Below, one piece after another: positions 1-10,273 of a DNA stretch of 64,000 nt. Source of the stretch: Roseomonas xinghualingensis (GTDB taxonomy: Bacteria > Pseudomonadota > Alphaproteobacteria > Acetobacterales > Acetobacteraceae). Numbering within the stretch: the stretch's first letter is position 1; each line of letters starts with the position of its first letter. The notes under the pieces are model-generated. The model saw nothing but the letters and a program-made list of their open reading frames with translations, had not been told where the DNA came from and did not search any database. Both the position numbers and the translations under genes were made by a program. The DNA is taken from NCBI RefSeq assembly GCF_025791835.1, contig NZ_JAOXLP010000001.1:62001-126000 (forward strand), written 5' to 3'.

Positions 1-302
1 GCGCCGGCCTCGGCGAAGGCGGCCAGATAGGGATCGGCCGGTGCGATCATCAGGTGCACGTCGAAGGGCATGCGGCTCTTCGGGCGCAGCGCCTTCACGA
101 TGGCCGGGCCGAAGGAGATGTTCGGGACGAAATGGCCATCCATGATGTCGAGGTGGAGCCAGTCGGCGCCAGCGGCCTCAATGGCGGCGACCTCCTCGGC
201 CAGCCGCGTGAAATCGGCGGCCAGGAGCGAGGGGGCGATCAGGACGGGGTTGGGGGCTGCGCGTGTCACGCTGGGGGTTATGCGGCAGTGGGATTGGGGC
301 AT
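1..302 (-). CDS. rpe: Ribulose-phosphate 3-epimerase, N-terminal part (cut by window edge)
   Basis: Interconverts D-ribulose 5-phosphate and D-xylulose 5-phosphate in the pentose phosphate and Calvin pathways, in the cytoplasm. About 100 codons are visible. They carry the family's N-terminal beta-strand ([19 protein letters not shown]), the metal-site segment [19 protein letters not shown], and [13 protein letters not shown]. The gene runs off the left edge, so the catalytic C-terminal half is not seen. The ATG at 302 gives about 19 residues before the conserved [10 protein letters not shown], slightly long for the family, and no clear ribosome binding site precedes it, so the start is uncertain. 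The Lrp-type regulator lies 36 bp upstream on the same strand. Confidence 0.92.
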   Translation of the reverse strand, partial: MPQSHCRITPSVTRAAPNPVLIAPSLLAADFTRLAEEVAAIEAAGADWLHLDIMDGHFVPNISFGPAIVKALRPKSRMPFDVHLMIAPADPYLAAFAEAG

Positions 303-338
303 CAACTCGGGGAAATGCGCTGATTCGGCCGCAATGGT

Positions 339-809
339 TCAAATCGGCAGGGCCGTGGTGCCCTTCACCCGCTCCATGGCGAAACGGCTGGTGACGTTGC
401 GCAGCCCAGGGACGGCGGCGGTGAGGCGGCGGTAGAAGGCGTCATAGGCGGGCATGTCCTCCACCACGACGCGGAGGAGGTAGTCCACGTCACCCCCCAT
501 CCGCCAGCATTCCAGCACCTCGGGCATGGTGGAGACGGCCTGCGCGAAGGTGTCGATCCAGGCGGCGGAGTGGTCCCCGATCTCCAGCGCCACGAAGACG
601 GAAAGTGGCAGCCCGACCTTCGCCGGGTCCAGCAGGGCGACGCGCCCGGCGATGATGCCGGCCTTCTCCAGCCGCCGGATGCGCTTCCAGCAGGGGGTGG
701 GGGTGAGACCGACCTCGGCCGCGATGGCGGCCAGGGAAAGGGTGGCATCGCGCTGGATTAGGCGGAGGATCTCGCGATCGGTCAGGTCCAACTCTGGCTG
801 GGTGGCCAT
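339..809 (-). CDS. Lrp/AsnC family transcriptional regulator
   Basis: DNA-binding feast/famine regulator of 156 residues, the normal family size. The N-terminal winged helix-turn-helix begins LDLTDREILRLIQRDATLSL, with the recognition region GLTPTPCWKRIRRLEKAGII. It is followed by the RAM effector-binding domain, with the typical VSTMPEVLECWRMGGDVDYL stretch. ATG 809 is chosen; an in-frame TTG two codons earlier (815) is also possible. The gene reads away from the Bug receptor that starts at 927, so their promoters share the 117-bp gap, and regulation of that receptor or of itself is plausible. The effector cannot be told from sequence; the family usually senses amino acids. Confidence 0.92.
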   Translation of the reverse strand: MATQPELDLTDREILRLIQRDATLSLAAIAAEVGLTPTPCWKRIRRLEKAGIIAGRVALLDPAKVGLPLSVFVALEIGDHSAAWIDTFAQAVSTMPEVLECWRMGGDVDYLLRVVVEDMPAYDAFYRRLTAAVPGLRNVTSRFAMERVKGTTALPI

Positions 810-926
810 GGGCAAAATCCATCTCTTCCAAAGCGAAAATATAGCCGTAAAATCTTTGTGTTGCGGTGATAATCAGGGTGGCGGAGAAAATCCAACTCCA
901 TTCCGATGTTGGGCCGGATTTCCGCC

Positions 927-1934
927 ATGCGTAACCTCCCCCGCCGCCGCCTCCTCGCCCTCGCGGCGGCCCTGCCGGCGCTCGGCGCCATCCCGGCGAG
1001 CGCCCGCCCCGCCTGGGCGCAATCGCAATCCCAGGCCGCCTGGCCCGATAAGCCCGTGCGCATGATCGTGCCCGTGGCCCCGGGCGGCAGCCTCGACATC
1101 CTCGGCCGCACCGCCGCGCGGGCGCTGACCGCGCCGCTGGGGCAGTCGGTCGTGGTGGAGAACCATACGGGCGCCGGCAGCAACATCGCCTTCGACCTCG
1201 TGGCACGGGCCAAGCCGGATGGGCTGACCCTGCTGGTCGGCTCCGACCCGCTGACCATCAACCCGTCGCTCTATTCCCGGATCGGCTTCGATCCCGTGCG
1301 CGACTTCGCGGCCATCGCGGAGCTGGTGCGGGCGCCGCAGGTGCTGGTGGTGAAGAACGGGCTGGAGGCGAGGAGCCTGGCCGAATACCGCCGCCTGGCG
1401 CAGGAGCTGGGGGGCTCGCTCACCCTCGCCAGCCAGGGGAATGGCAGCATCGGCCATCTGGGCGGCATCCTGCTGGGCCAGACCCTGGGCTTCAACACGA
1501 CCCATGTGCCCTATCGCGGCGGCGGCCCCGCCGTGGTGGACCTGGTGGCCGGGCATATCGACAGCCTGCTGGTCACCCTGCCCGCCGCCATCGAGCATAT
1601 CCGCGAGGGCCGCATCCGCGCCCTGGCCGTGACCGGCCTGAAGCGCAGCCCGGCCCTGCCGGAGGTGCCCACCGTGGCCGAAAGCGGCTTCCCGGGCTTC
1701 GAGGTGGTGACCTGGCAGGGCCTGCTGGCCCCCGCCGGCACGCCGGAGCCGATCCTGGACAGGCTGCACGCGGAAATCCGCACCGCCTTCGCCAGGCCGG
1801 AGGTAAGCGACAACCTGACGGCCCAGGGCTTCGAGCTGGCCTCGGGCAGCCGGGAGGAATTCACCAGCCTCGTCCGCGCCGAGGCGGCGCGCTGGCCGGC
1901 CATCGTGAAAGCCTCCGGTGCGCGGGTGGACTGA
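927..1934 (+). CDS. Bug-family tripartite tricarboxylate transporter substrate-binding protein
   Basis: Periplasmic solute receptor (TctC/Bug fold) of about 335 residues. An N-terminal signal peptide with a PRRR twin-arginine-like start and an ALAAALPALG core ends near AWAQ. The mature protein starts WPDKPVRMIVPVAPGGSLDILGR, the standard Bug first strand, and carries VVVENHTGAGSNIAFDLVA. Bug receptors bind carboxylates and related small molecules. Orphan receptors without adjacent tctA/tctB membrane genes, as here, are common in Roseomonas and in Burkholderiales. The ligand cannot be assigned. ATG 927 is preferred over the upstream ATG 906 because it puts the basic n-region at the very start. 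The divergent Lrp regulator is a candidate controller. Confidence 0.9.
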   Translation: MRNLPRRRLLALAAALPALGAIPASARPAWAQSQSQAAWPDKPVRMIVPVAPGGSLDILGRTAARALTAPLGQSVVVENHTGAGSNIAFDLVARAKPDGLTLLVGSDPLTINPSLYSRIGFDPVRDFAAIAELVRAPQVLVVKNGLEARSLAEYRRLAQELGGSLTLASQGNGSIGHLGGILLGQTLGFNTTHVPYRGGGPAVVDLVAGHIDSLLVTLPAAIEHIREGRIRALAVTGLKRSPALPEVPTVAESGFPGFEVVTWQGLLAPAGTPEPILDRLHAEIRTAFARPEVSDNLTAQGFELASGSREEFTSLVRAEAARWPAIVKASGARVD

Positions 1935-1971
1935 GGCTGCCCGGCGGGCTCCGGAAGGGCCCGCCCCGCGC

Positions 1972-3201
1972 TCAGCGCCGCAGGAACACCGCGCTGGCCA
2001 TCCCGAAACCCGCCAGCTGGCCCGCCACCAGAAGGAAGGCCAGCCCATAGCTGCCGCTCCAGGTCACCAGCAGGGTGAAGGCCAGCGGCCCGCAGATCGA
2101 TCCCACGAAACCGAAAAGGCTGGCGGCGGAGGTGACGTCGCTGACCAGATGCGGCGGCGCCACGCGCGCCAGTTCCGCCATGTGCACGCCGTTCCAGCCA
2201 ATGGCGGTAAAGCCCGCGAGCGCCGCGCAACTGTAAAGCGCCCAGGAGCCCTGGTCGCCGGCCAGGACCAGCAGCCCCACCGCCAGGGCCGACACCACGG
2301 CCTGCACGGCGAGATGCCGCAGGGCATGGCCGATGCGGTCCGCCACCCAGCCCAGCGCCACGCGCCCCAGCATGCTCGCACCCTGCATCACCGCGACGAT
2401 CCGCCCGGCCTCGGCCAGGGAGGCATCATGGCGCGTGACCACATAGGTGGCGGTGAAGGCCATCAGGCAGGACTGCATCATCGAGAAGGAGGCGCCGAGG
2501 CCCGTCAGCAGCGGCAGGGAGGGATGCGCGCCCAGGTGACGAACGGAGCGCACCAGGACCGCCGGGGAAAGCAGCGCACGCGCCCAGCCCGGATGGCCCT
2601 CCCCCCTCTGCCCATCCAGCGGGCGCCGGAAGGGCTGCACCACCAGGATGGTGACCAGCATCACGGCGATGATGGTCCAGAGCGTGACCGTCAGCCCCTG
2701 CGCCAGCACCAGCGGCGCCACGATCAGCCCGGCCAGGGCACCGCCCAGGGGAACGCCGGCCTGCTTGATGGAGAAGATCAGCGTACGATGCCGCGGCGGC
2801 GCGGCGCGCATCAGGATCTGGCTGCCCGCCGGCGTATTGGGGCCGACGCCGAAACCGATCGCCAGCGCACCCAGCAGGCCGAGCACCCCCAGCGGCTGAG
2901 ACAGCACGAGAAGCCCGGCCGCCGTGCAGGCCAGGCCGATCTGCAGCGTGCGGACCGCCCCGTGATGGCCCAGCATCGGCCCGCCACAGGCCAGGCACCA
3001 GCAGATGCCGACCGATGTCATGGCGGAAACGAGGCCGATGCTCTCCAGCGGCAGCCCGGCGCGCGCCATCAGGGGTGGACCCAGCAGTGGAACGGCCATG
3101 GAAGCGAAGGCACTGACGGTCTGTACGATCAGGGTCGCGACCAGGGCGCTGACCCACAAAGGCAAATTCAATGTCCGCTTCCACCCTTCCGCCCGCCCCA
3201 T
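1972..3201 (-). CDS. MFS transporter
   Basis: Integral inner-membrane protein of 409 residues with about 12 hydrophobic segments and a central basic loop (FRRPLDGQRGEGHPGW) between the two six-helix halves. MFS-typical features are GFGVGPNTPAGSQILMR in the first half and the RIGHALRHLA loop in the second (GWVADRIGHALR resembles the G-x-x-x-D-R-x-G motif). It is likely a proton-coupled exporter or carboxylate transporter, but no substrate can be named. It ends 38 bp from the convergent Bug receptor and lies downstream of chvG on the same strand with a gap of about 80 bp, so some read-through is possible. Confidence 0.85.
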   Translation of the reverse strand: MGRAEGWKRTLNLPLWVSALVATLIVQTVSAFASMAVPLLGPPLMARAGLPLESIGLVSAMTSVGICWCLACGGPMLGHHGAVRTLQIGLACTAAGLLVLSQPLGVLGLLGALAIGFGVGPNTPAGSQILMRAAPPRHRTLIFSIKQAGVPLGGALAGLIVAPLVLAQGLTVTLWTIIAVMLVTILVVQPFRRPLDGQRGEGHPGWARALLSPAVLVRSVRHLGAHPSLPLLTGLGASFSMMQSCLMAFTATYVVTRHDASLAEAGRIVAVMQGASMLGRVALGWVADRIGHALRHLAVQAVVSALAVGLLVLAGDQGSWALYSCAALAGFTAIGWNGVHMAELARVAPPHLVSDVTSAASLFGFVGSICGPLAFTLLVTWSGSYGLAFLLVAGQLAGFGMASAVFLRR

Positions 3202-3280
3202 CCTGCACGCGGCGGGCGCTTGCGGGGATTGTGCCCGCAGGGGCGTATAGCGGCTAGAGCAGGGCGGCTCAGGTCGCGCC

Positions 3281-4978
3281 TCAGGTCACCGGCAGGCGCA
3301 CCACGAAACGGGCGCCGGCGATGCTGCCATCGGCGTTGCGGCGGTTCTCGGCCATGATGCGGCCGCCGAGCCCCTCGACGATCTGGCGGGAGATCGAAAG
3401 GCCAAGGCCCGAGTGCTGGCCGAAACGCTCGCCGCTGGGCCGCTCGGTATAGAAGCGGTCGAAGATGCCTTCGAGCTTGGCTTCGGGAATGCCGGGGCCT
3501 TCGTCCTCGACGGAGATTTCCGCCATGGCGCCGGTAAGGCGGGCGCGGACGCGGACCACGCCATTGGACGGCGAGAAGGAGACGGCGTTGCCGAGCAGGT
3601 TGCGGAACACCTGCACGAGCCGGCCCTCCACACCGCGGACGACGAGCTTGGCGGGCGCGTCGATCTCCATGACCGGATCGTTCTCGCCGCGCGTGGCGCC
3701 GTGCAGCTCGACCAGGGTGGAAAGGATGGGGGCCACGTCCACCGGCTCGGCGACCGAGCGGGACAGCTCGGCATCCACGCGGGAACTGTCAGAAATGTCG
3801 CCGATCAGCCGGTCCATGCGGACCGCATCCTCGGCGATGATGGCGAGGAGCCGCTTCTGCTGCTCGGGGTTCTCGACGCGGCGCAGGGTCTCGATGGCCG
3901 AGCGCACCGAGGTGAGCGGGTTGCGGAGCTCATGAGCGACATCGGCGGCGAAGCGCTCATTCGCGTCCACCCGTGCCCAAAGGGCATTGGTGCCGCTCTG
4001 CAGCGCGCGGGCGAGGATGCCGATCTCGTCCTGGCGCTCCATCAGCGGCGCGGGCACCGAGCCGCCGCGGCCCTTGCCCGCGCGCATCGAGGCGGCGGAG
4101 GCCGCGAGTTCCAGCATCGGCGAGGCAAGGGTGCGCGCCAGATAGATCGAGAGCGCCACGGTCAGGACCAGCGCCATGGCGAAGAGCACGAGGACGGAGC
4201 CGCGGATCTCCATCACCCGCTGGTCCACCTCCCGCGCCTCACGCGTGAGGAGGACGATGCCGACGGGCTGATTGGCGCGGCGGGCCGGTTCGGCCACCGA
4301 AACGAGAAGACGCCCATCCGAGGTGCGGCGGACATAGGGGTTCACGCCGCCTTCCAGGGCGAGGCGCAACTCCTCCCGCCGATCCGGGCCCAGATCGGGC
4401 TGCCAGTCGAAGGAAGCGGCGCCGGGCGTCTCGTCCACCACCACGGCGGGGCCGTGAACGCGGGGGCGCGGGAACCATTCTAGCACCATCTCATAGGCGC
4501 GGCTGAGCAGGCTGGCCATGGGGCCGGGCTGCTCCGGGGGCTGCAGGGGCTCGGTGACGATGGCGCCGCCGGGGCCCTCCCGCACACGGCTGTCGGCCAC
4601 CAGCAGGCCGTTATTGTCGAAGAGCTTGGCCTGGGTGCCGGGGCTGGGCTCGGTCAGGCGGCGCAGCAGGGGCCGGGCAACCTCGGGCAGCAGGGTAGCG
4701 CGGTCGTCCTGGATGCGGACGCCGGCTTCCGCGATGCCGTTGGCATAGATGCGGGCCTGGGTGCGAAGGCCCTGGACCTCGGCGGCCAGGAGCCCGTTCT
4801 GATACTGGTCCAGATAGAGCAGCGTGGCGCCCAGCAGGAAGGGCGGCAGCATGTTGACCAGCAGGATACGGCGCAGGAGCGTCGAGACGCGCCGGTTCGT
4901 GCCGCGCCGTTCCAGGGGAACGGCCGGGGGAAGATCGGTCGCAACAGGGCCGCTGGCATCCGGCATGGGAACCACCAT
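3281..4978 (-). CDS. chvG: ChvG/BvrS-type sensor histidine kinase
   Basis: Membrane histidine kinase of about 565 residues. The N-terminal helix (ILLVNMLPPFLLGATLLYLD) is followed by a large periplasmic sensor region of about 200 residues, a second helix (VLVLFAMALVLTVALSIYLA), HAMP, a dimerisation H-box FAADVAHELRNPLTSVRSAI with the phospho-acceptor His, and a HATPase domain. The N-box (FRNLLGNAVSFSP) and the G-box RFGQHSGLGLSISRQIVEG are characteristic of the ChvG/ExoS/BvrS group, which senses acid or cell-envelope stress. It is downstream of chvI on the same strand but separated from it by a 245-bp palindromic repeat. The start is uncertain: ATGs at 5008, 4978 and 4966 are all possible. 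Unlike in Rhizobiales, no hprK follows. Confidence 0.9.
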   Translation of the reverse strand: MVVPMPDASGPVATDLPPAVPLERRGTNRRVSTLLRRILLVNMLPPFLLGATLLYLDQYQNGLLAAEVQGLRTQARIYANGIAEAGVRIQDDRATLLPEVARPLLRRLTEPSPGTQAKLFDNNGLLVADSRVREGPGGAIVTEPLQPPEQPGPMASLLSRAYEMVLEWFPRPRVHGPAVVVDETPGAASFDWQPDLGPDRREELRLALEGGVNPYVRRTSDGRLLVSVAEPARRANQPVGIVLLTREAREVDQRVMEIRGSVLVLFAMALVLTVALSIYLARTLASPMLELAASAASMRAGKGRGGSVPAPLMERQDEIGILARALQSGTNALWARVDANERFAADVAHELRNPLTSVRSAIETLRRVENPEQQKRLLAIIAEDAVRMDRLIGDISDSSRVDAELSRSVAEPVDVAPILSTLVELHGATRGENDPVMEIDAPAKLVVRGVEGRLVQVFRNLLGNAVSFSPSNGVVRVRARLTGAMAEISVEDEGPGIPEAKLEGIFDRFYTERPSGERFGQHSGLGLSISRQIVEGLGGRIMAENRRNADGSIAGARFVVRLPVT

Positions 4979-5027
4979 AGGACGATATCGGGCCGACGGT
5001 GAGCCCATGGGGTGGCGATGTCATGGC

Positions 5028-5272
5028 GGCGGCCCCAGGGGCGCTGCCCCTGGAACCCCGCCGGGGAGCCGCCGGGCTCCCCGGACCCCGCGATCTGTTT
5101 GTCTGGAAGCGCGCCTGAGGTCCATGACCTCAGGCGACTGACATGGCGGCCGCGCGGCCCAGGTTTTTTGCCTGCGGCGCTGCCTGATCCTGTTGCTTCC
5201 CTGGAAACCAAACGCGGGGTCCGGGGTGGCCGCTGCCACCCCGGCGGAGGTCCGGAGGCAGAGCCTCCGGGG
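5028..5272. repeat. Composite palindromic repeat, copy A (five modules)
   Basis: Five perfect or near-perfect palindromic modules lie head to tail: 5035-5053 (arms CCAGGGGC/GCCCCTGG), 5061-5084 (CCGGGGAGCC/GGCTCCCCGG), 5112-5136 (CGCCTGAGGT/ACCTCAGGCG), 5221-5244 (CCGGGGTGGC/GCCACCCCGG) and 5252-5270 (CCGGAGGC/GCCTCCGG). A non-palindromic core lies at 5137-5220. The whole block is nearly identical to the reverse complement of 17684-17928, and partial copies follow hemE and queC. It occupies the whole chvI-chvG spacer, beginning 13 bp after the chvI stop. Confidence 0.9.
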
Positions 5273-5282
5273 GCAGCAGCCG

Positions 5283-5984
5283 CTACGCCTCCTTGTACCG
5301 GTATCCGATCCCGTAGAGCGTCTCGATCTGCCCGAAGCTGTCATCCACCGCGCGGAACTTCTTGCGGACGCGCTTCACATGGCTGTCGATGGTGCGGTCA
5401 TCCACATAGATGTTCTCGCCATAGGCAGCATCGATCAGCTGGTCGCGGTTCTTCACCATGCCGGGGCGGACGGCCAGCGCCTTCACCAGCAGGAATTCGG
5501 TGACGGTCAGCTGCACCGGCTTACCCTTCCAGGTGCAGGTGTGCTTGGTCTCGTCCAGCACCAAGTCGCCGCGGGCGATGACGCCGCCCTGCGGGGTGCC
5601 GGAGCCTTCGGCGCGGCTGGCCTCGTTGCGGCGCAACAGGGTGCGGATGCGCTCCAGCAGAAGGCGCTGGGAGAAGGGCTTGGTGATGTAGTCGTCCGCG
5701 CCAAGGCGCAGGCCCATCAACTCGTCCAGCTCGTCATCCTTGGAGGTCAGGAAGATCACCGGCATCCCGCTGCGCTGGCGGAGGCGCTGGAGGAGCTCCA
5801 TGCCATCCATGCGCGGCATCTTGATGTCCAGCACCGCCAGATCCACCGGCCGGGCGAGCAGGCCCTGCAGGGCGCTTTCGCCATCGGTATAGGTGCGGAC
5901 GGTGAAGCCTTCCTGCTCCAATGTCATGGAGACGGAAGTAAGAATGTTACGGTCGTCATCCACCAGGGCGATGGTGTGCGGCAT
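5283..5984 (-). CDS. chvI: ChvI-type response regulator (OmpR family)
   Basis: Cytoplasmic two-component regulator of 233 residues. The receiver domain starts [20 protein letters not shown], with the phospho-acceptor in [14 protein letters not shown], the Thr switch in [10 protein letters not shown], and the Lys in [11 protein letters not shown]. The C-terminal winged helix contains [20 protein letters not shown] and [14 protein letters not shown], ending [19 protein letters not shown] and the DSHVKR region fit ChvI of Rhizobiales. ATG 5984 is chosen because the receiver begins immediately after it. An upstream in-frame extension to 6071 is non-conserved and rejected. It is upstream of chvG on the same strand, and pckA, a known ChvI-linked locus in rhizobia, is divergent nearby. 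Confidence 0.93.
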   Translation of the reverse strand: MPHTIALVDDDRNILTSVSMTLEQEGFTVRTYTDGESALQGLLARPVDLAVLDIKMPRMDGMELLQRLRQRSGMPVIFLTSKDDELDELMGLRLGADDYITKPFSQRLLLERIRTLLRRNEASRAEGSGTPQGGVIARGDLVLDETKHTCTWKGKPVQLTVTEFLLVKALAVRPGMVKNRDQLIDAAYGENIYVDDRTIDSHVKRVRKKFRAVDDSFGQIETLYGIGYRYKEA

Positions 5985-6069
5985 CGGCGTCCTCAAAGCT
6001 TGGTCCGGGTGGACTACTGGACAGGACCCAGGGCTATAGCATCGGGCCAGATTGTGGCGGGAGGATGCC

Positions 6070-6824
6070 ATGCCGGAAGAACAGGGGGGAGAGGCGAGCG
6101 GCCGAACCGGAACCGGGCGGGCGGCTGCGGCCGATCAGGGATTTATGGCCCGGCGTATCATGCGGGCCGCGGCCTCGGCCAGCCTGGCGACGGCCGGGGA
6201 AAAAGGCCAGCCTTTCGTTTCGCTCGTCACCCCGGCGGTGGCGGCGGATGGGGCGGTGCTGCTGTGGATCTCGACGCTGTCGGAGCATACGCGCCAGCTT
6301 TCGCGCAATCCGCGCTGCGGGCTTCTGTTCCAGGGGGCGGCGGATGGACCCAACCCGCAGACGGCGCCCCGGGTGAGCGTGACCGGGTGGCGGAGCGCAT
6401 CGAGGATGACAGGCTGAAGGCACGCTGGCTGGCCCGGCATCCCTATGCGGCGATGTATGCCGGGTTCACGGATTTCGGACTCTGGCGGATCGTGCCGCAA
6501 GGCGGGCTGATGGTGCTGGGCTTCGGCCGGGCGAACCGGCTGCGCGCGGCGGATCTGGCGCCAGATCCAGCGATGGTCGCGGCGCTGGAGGAAGTGGAGG
6601 CGGAGGCCCTGGCCATGCTGAACGGCATGCCGGAGCGTCTTGCCGCCGCCGCGCGCGGCCTGGGAGGCAGAGATGGCACATGGCGCGCGGCCAGCCTTTC
6701 GCCCGATGGTTTCGATCTGGTGGATGAGGAAGCCGGGCGGGTCCTGTTCCTCGGTTTCCCCGGGATCGTTCCGGATAGGACCGATTTACTAAGTGCACTG
6801 CAACACGCCCTCCTCCCGCGATGA
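6070..6824 (+). pseudogene. HugZ-like pyridoxamine 5'-phosphate oxidase-family protein, frameshifted
   Basis: Split-barrel FMN/heme-binding family (HugZ-type). Two overlapping frames encode consecutive parts of one protein. The first has MARRIMRAAASASLATA, FVSLVTPAVAADG, and then HTRQLSRNPRCGLLFQG. The second resumes with ERIEDDRLKARWLARHPYAA, FTDFGLWRIVPQGGLMVLGF and the C-terminal domain ending at 6824. The frames join at the GGG run 6385-6387; one extra G would restore a protein of about 251 residues. The gene is therefore either a genuine frameshift or a homopolymer sequencing error. The start at ATG 6070 is the first plausible one. It is divergent from chvI. Confidence 0.75.
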
Positions 6825-6827
6825 CTT

Positions 6828-6847
6828 AAGTAACGGTCCAGTTACTT
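6828..6847. promoter_or_regulatory. Perfect inverted repeat upstream of pckA, candidate operator
   Basis: Arms AAGTAAC (6828-6834) and GTTACTT (6841-6847) are separated by six bases. The site lies in the 142-bp gap before pckA, about 120 bp from its ATG. The arrangement looks like the operator of a TetR-type dimer, but no such regulator gene is nearby. A possible -35 (TTGACG, 6864-6869) lies just downstream, though no well-spaced -10 is obvious. Confidence 0.45.
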
Positions 6848-6966
6848 GTTCAAATAGCGAAGTTTGACGTATTTTCGCCCCAGCCGGTGGTGATATCTGA
6901 AGGGCATAATTAAGCCCGGCCCCTGACGCCCAGGGGCATGTGCCAGCCGGAGGCATTTGCCGACTC

Positions 6967-8574
<1,608 letters not shown>

Positions 8575-8597
8575 ACCGCCAATCCGGCGTGACATGC

Positions 8598-8630
8598 GAA
8601 AGGGGGCCTCACGGCCCCCTTTCTTCATTC
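8598..8630 (+). terminator. Rho-independent terminator of pckA
   Basis: Perfect 11-bp stem (GAAAGGGGGCC, 8598-8608; GGCCCCCTTTC, 8613-8623) with a 4-base loop TCAC and a T-rich tail, 23 bp after the pckA stop. It could also serve the convergent Bug gene ending at 8661, since the opposite strand also ends in a T-rich stretch. Confidence 0.85.
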
Positions 8631-8660
8631 AGGGTTCCCGTTCCCCCGCCAAACGGCCGT

Positions 8661-9632
8661 TCACTCCGCCTTCAGGTCCAACTCCCGCGCCTTGCGGCCC
8701 CAGAAGGCGTATTCCTCCTTGATCTCGCGCGCGAACTCGGCGCGGGGACGCTCGGCCGCAAGCTCAAGCCCGTCCCGCTCCAGGCTGCGGGCGAAACGCG
8801 GATCGCGGATGGCCTTGTTGGCGGCGGCCTCCAGCCGGTCCATCTCGGCCTCCGGCACGCCGGCGGGGGCGAAGATGCCGTGCCAGCCAAGGATGACGAT
8901 GCCGGGCAAGCCCGCTTCGGACAGGGTCGGTACATCCGGCAGGGAAGGCAGGCGGCGCTCACCTGTCACGGCAATGGCGCGAAGCCGGCCGTCGCGCGCC
9001 AGGGGCACGGCGGGCGGGGGCGAGGAGAAGTTCATGGTGACGCGGCCGCCGACCACGTCCTGCAGTGCGGGCGCGGTGCCGCGATAGGAGATGTGCTCCA
9101 TCTCGACCCCGGCGGCCTCGGAGAAGAGCAGCCCCGCCAGATGGTTGTTCGAGCCGACGCCTGCCGAGGAATAGGTGAAGCGGGCGCCCGGCGCCTTCCC
9201 CGCGACGATCAGCTCCCGCAGGGTGGTGGCCTGCACGCGCGGATCGATGACCAGGACATATTGGTAGGAGCTGGCCTTCGCGACCGGGGCAAGGGTGGTG
9301 GAGAGATCCACCCGGTCGTTCCGCTGCAGATGCGGGTTCACCACGATGTTGGTGGAGACCGCGAAGAGCAGGGTGGTGCCGTCCGGCCGGGCGCGGGAGA
9401 CGGAGACGGCGCCGACATGGCCCGCCGCACCGCCGCGGTTCTCGATGACCACGTTCTGGCCAAGCGCCTCCATGAACAGGGGCGCGAACTCCCGCCCCAC
9501 GATGTCCGTGCCGCCGCCCGCCGCATAGGGCACGACGAGGGTGATCGGGCGGCCCTGGGCCGAGGCGCGGGTGATGACAGCCGGCGCCGCGAAAAGCGGC
9601 AGGAGGTGGCGGCGTCGCATGGTCGTTTCCAT
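8661..9632 (-). CDS. Bug-family tripartite tricarboxylate transporter substrate-binding protein
   Basis: Second periplasmic Bug/TctC receptor in the window, about 323 residues. The signal peptide is MRRRHLLPLFAAPAVITRASA; the mature part opens with PITLVVPYAAGGGTDIVGRE and then VVIENRGGAAGHVGAVSVS. It has the family's IAVTGERRLPSLPDVPTLSE segment. METT-M offers two starts, ATG 9632 and ATG 9620. The upstream extension to 9761 is rejected because the signal peptide would be internal. No tctA/tctB genes or regulator are adjacent, so the ligand is unknown. Convergent with pckA. Confidence 0.9.
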   Translation of the reverse strand: METTMRRRHLLPLFAAPAVITRASAQGRPITLVVPYAAGGGTDIVGREFAPLFMEALGQNVVIENRGGAAGHVGAVSVSRARPDGTTLLFAVSTNIVVNPHLQRNDRVDLSTTLAPVAKASSYQYVLVIDPRVQATTLRELIVAGKAPGARFTYSSAGVGSNNHLAGLLFSEAAGVEMEHISYRGTAPALQDVVGGRVTMNFSSPPPAVPLARDGRLRAIAVTGERRLPSLPDVPTLSEAGLPGIVILGWHGIFAPAGVPEAEMDRLEAAANKAIRDPRFARSLERDGLELAAERPRAEFAREIKEEYAFWGRKARELDLKAE

Positions 9633-9707
9633 CCCGATTTTACCGCAGCAGGCCACGGGCCCGTTCCGCCCGCAAGCGTTCTTCACCGGATAGGGTGCGG
9701 CGGCGGG

Positions 9708-9806
9708 GCGCATTGCCCGGGTTCCAGCCTGTTCCTCGGCAGCAGGCTGTTCCGGCTGCACGACGTGAAGGCGGCGGGTATCCGTGTCGGGCTCGGCAGC
9801 GACATG
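9708..9806 (+). pseudogene. Guanine-deaminase (GuaD)-like remnant
   Basis: A stretch of about 33 codons reads AHCPGSSLFLGSRLFRLHDV and then KAAGIRVGLGSDM. This closely resembles the segment of bacterial guanine deaminases that precedes the zinc-site Asp (HCP.SNLFLGSGLF...G.RVGLGTD). Neither the upstream metal-binding His motif nor the following GAGTSFS region is present, so only an internal fragment remains. No start or neighbouring purine genes are seen. Judged a decayed gene; recognition is by motif memory only. Confidence 0.5.
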
Positions 9807-9991
9807 GCGCCGGAACGGCGCTGCCCAGGCTGGGCGCCGGGCGATAGGTCAGGCGGATGGCGGTGAGCGGTGAGCGGGTGGCGTGCCCCACCTATGTGGC
9901 AGGCCGCCTGGCCCAGGACCGCGGCAGCTCCTGAAAACAAGCCGCCCCGCCCGCATGACGCGAACAGGGCGGATGATCCAGCCGGATGGCC

Positions 9992-10273
9992 TCAGCGGCT
10001 GCGGCGCGCCGGCGAACGGGCGGGAGCCGGCGCGGGCTCGGGCGCGGGCGCCGTGGCGGCGCTGGCCGGGGTGATGCCGCGGGACTTGTCCAGCTCGTCG
10101 TACATGCACTTGTTGATGGCAAAAGGCGTGCCCTGCGGGAACCGCTCCTGGCAGACAGGGCGGAAGGCTTCCTCCGGCAGAGGAGCAACAGTGGGGCTCG
10201 ATGGCGTGGCGGAGCAGGCCGCCAACATCGCCAGCGACGGCAACAGCGCGGCCTTGAGGATCGTCTTGGTCAC
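9992..10273 (-). CDS. Small lipoprotein of unknown function
   Basis: 93-residue protein with an N-terminal lipoprotein signal (MTKTILKAALLPSLAMLAAC, lipobox LAAC, Cys20), so probably anchored in the envelope. The mature part has two further Cys (VCQERFPQ, INKCMYDELDKS) and an Ala/Pro-rich tail (APAPEPAPAPARSPARRSR) typical of a cell-wall spacer. No family recognised. It is monocistronic, divergent from the protease gene at 10486, with a gap of about 210 bp that holds their promoters but no other gene. Confidence 0.75.
   Translation of the reverse strand: MTKTILKAALLPSLAMLAACSATPSSPTVAPLPEEAFRPVCQERFPQGTPFAINKCMYDELDKSRGITPASAATAPAPEPAPAPARSPARRSR

Noticed and set aside
1918..3357. 479-codon plus-strand frame antisense to the MFS gene
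   Set aside because: Arg/Gln/His-rich translation typical of an antisense shadow of a membrane protein.
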